Shown here: positions 6,158 through 6,831 of the stretch, in pieces
Numbering within the stretch: position 1 is the first letter of the stretch
Layout of the letters: every line of letters begins with the position of its first letter
NCBI GenBank assembly: GCA_015494245.1
Contig: WGBN01000015.1
Location: 1 to 6,831, forward strand
DNA: 6,831 nt
DNA from: Saprospiraceae bacterium
GTDB lineage: Bacteria > Bacteroidota > Bacteroidia > Chitinophagales > Saprospiraceae
Direction of reading: 5' to 3'
Program-made: the position numbers and the translations under genes
Notes under the pieces: generated by a model
Databases searched by the model: none
Seen by the model: only the letters and a program-made list of their open reading frames with translations
What the model was told of the DNA's origin: nothing

Positions 6158-6172
6158 CGCAATATTTTGATT

Positions 6173-6742
6173 ATGAAACTCGTCCTCGCCATAGGAGGTG
6201 CCAGTGGTGCCATTTACGCTTCGGTTTTGCTGGAAAAACTGCGTGCCATGCAGGGCTTGGAAGTGGGTGTTGTGCTTTCGCCAAATGCCCGCCTGACATG
6301 GGAGCTGGAATTGGGCTCACCCTTTCGGGAAACGGAATATCCGGCCTTCACTTTTTACCGGCCCGATGACTTCATGGCGCCTTTTGCCTCGGGCTCTGCG
6401 GGCTATGAAGCCATGATTGTCTGCCCCTGTTCGATGGGTCAGGTGGGGCGTATGGCTCAGGGCATTTCCACCGATTTGGTTTCCCGGGCGGCAGATGTCA
6501 TCTTGAAAGAGCGCCGCCGCCTGGTGTTGGTTGTACGCGAGACGCCTTACAGCCTCATTCACATCGAAAACATGCGCCGCATAACACTGGCCGGAGGCGT
6601 AGTTTGCCCGGCTTCGCCCTCTTTCTATTCCCGCCCGAAAGACATGCGCAGCCTGGCCGCTACGGTGGTGGACAGAGCTTTGGAGCTGGCCGGGCTTTCG
6701 GTGGAGGGGATGTTTCGGTGGGGGAGGCGCCGGAGGCGCTGA
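6173..6742 (+). CDS. ubiX: Flavin prenyltransferase UbiX
   Basis: UbiX joins dimethylallyl phosphate to FMN to make prenylated FMN, the cofactor of UbiD-type decarboxylases; no ubiD is in the window. The 189-residue product has the N-terminal flavin fold motif IGGASGAIYA (7-16), CPCSMGQ (84-90), LVLVVRETP (117-125) and PASPSFYSRP (146-155). From memory of the Pseudomonas enzyme, R105, K112, E123, Y152 and R168 match R122, K129, E140, Y169 and R185 at a constant offset of 17, and S11 matches S15, so activity is expected. The frame is open back to an ATG at 6047, but those 42 residues precede the conserved N-terminus, so 6173 is chosen. The C-terminus is odd: after the family-like FRWG come five arginines (185-189) encoded by the first hairpin of the downstream array, and the stop TGA is part of the array linker. 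Confidence 0.97.
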   Translation: MKLVLAIGGASGAIYASVLLEKLRAMQGLEVGVVLSPNARLTWELELGSPFRETEYPAFTFYRPDDFMAPFASGSAGYEAMIVCPCSMGQVGRMAQGISTDLVSRAADVILKERRRLVLVVRETPYSLIHIENMRRITLAGGVVCPASPSFYSRPKDMRSLAATVVDRALELAGLSVEGMFRWGRRRRR

Positions 6743-6831
6743 TGTGGGCGCTTCGCGCCTAATGTGGGGCCTGCGGCCCTAATGTGGAACGCAAGCGTTC
6801 TAATGTGATTTTACGCTCGCTTCGCATCGCG
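6726..6831 (+). repeat. Tandem array of 20-base hairpin units with constant linkers
   Basis: Four complete small hairpins follow one another at 6726-6740, 6746-6760, 6766-6780 and 6786-6801, each starting exactly 20 bases after the last. Each is G, a 5-base arm, a 3- or 4-base loop, the complementary arm, then T, so the outer pair is G-T every time. The arms are GCGCC/GGCGC, GGCGC/GCGCC, GGGCC/GGCCC and GAACG/CGTTC, with loops GGA, TTC, TGC and CAAG. The linker starting at the closing T is TGATGTG (6740) then TAATGTG (6760, 6780, 6801). A fifth unit with a longer arm begins at 6807 and runs off the window. The stems change while pairing is kept and the linkers hold, which points to selection on structure or to a structure-based mode of copying. 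Confidence 0.85.

Noticed and set aside
6047..6172. 42-residue N-terminal extension of UbiX from an ATG at 6047
   Set aside because: UbiX proteins start directly with the flavin-binding strand found at 6173; the extension has no targeting or domain features and overlaps leader hairpins.
6726..6831. CRISPR array or REP/BIME element
   Set aside because: The repeat is a 7-base linker with 13-14-base self-complementary inserts, far below CRISPR sizes, and no GTAG-type tetranucleotide flanks the hairpins as in REP elements.

Overview
The window looks like chromosomal DNA of a member of the Bacteroidota. The proteins read as Bacteroidota versions of their families, Shine-Dalgarno sequences are mostly weak or absent, and one intergenic region carries a clean match to the Bacteroidota promoter (TTG, 19 bases, TAnnTTTG). 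Roughly balanced base composition and protein style suggest Saprospiria or a neighbouring class, but that is inference. No RNA gene, insertion sequence, CRISPR array or phage gene is visible.

Layout: (1) 1-434, minus: the N-terminal membrane part of a LytS/YehU-type sensor histidine kinase, cut by the window edge. (2) 435-675: divergent intergenic region with several inverted repeats. (3) 676-2155, plus: folE (GTP cyclohydrolase I) and fabD (malonyl-CoA:ACP transacylase), 4 bases apart, followed by a YqgE/AlgH-family gene (2250-2822). (4) 2834-4237, minus: membrane-anchored M23 cell-wall endopeptidase, convergent with yqgE, with its own promoter and a strong hairpin near the expected 5' end of its mRNA. 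(5) 4336-4875, minus: exported thioredoxin-fold protein with a WCGWCK site. (6) 4979-6001, minus: helix-turn-helix protein of a family I recognise only by style. (7) 6173-6742, plus: ubiX, flavin prenyltransferase. (8) 6726-6831: a tandem array of about 20-base hairpin units that begins inside the last codons of ubiX and runs off the window end.

Most genes are housekeeping functions (pterin/folate, fatty acids, cell wall, thiol redox, prenylated flavin) and do not form one pathway. Only folE-fabD look tightly coupled.

The most unusual element is the hairpin array after ubiX. The 7-base linkers are nearly constant (TGATGTG once, TAATGTG three times), while the stems between them differ in sequence but stay self-complementary. 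The first unit supplies the last five codons of ubiX (all arginine), and the first linker supplies its stop codon. The 20-base period places stops in all three forward frames and creates a chain of overlapping stop/start micro-ORFs.
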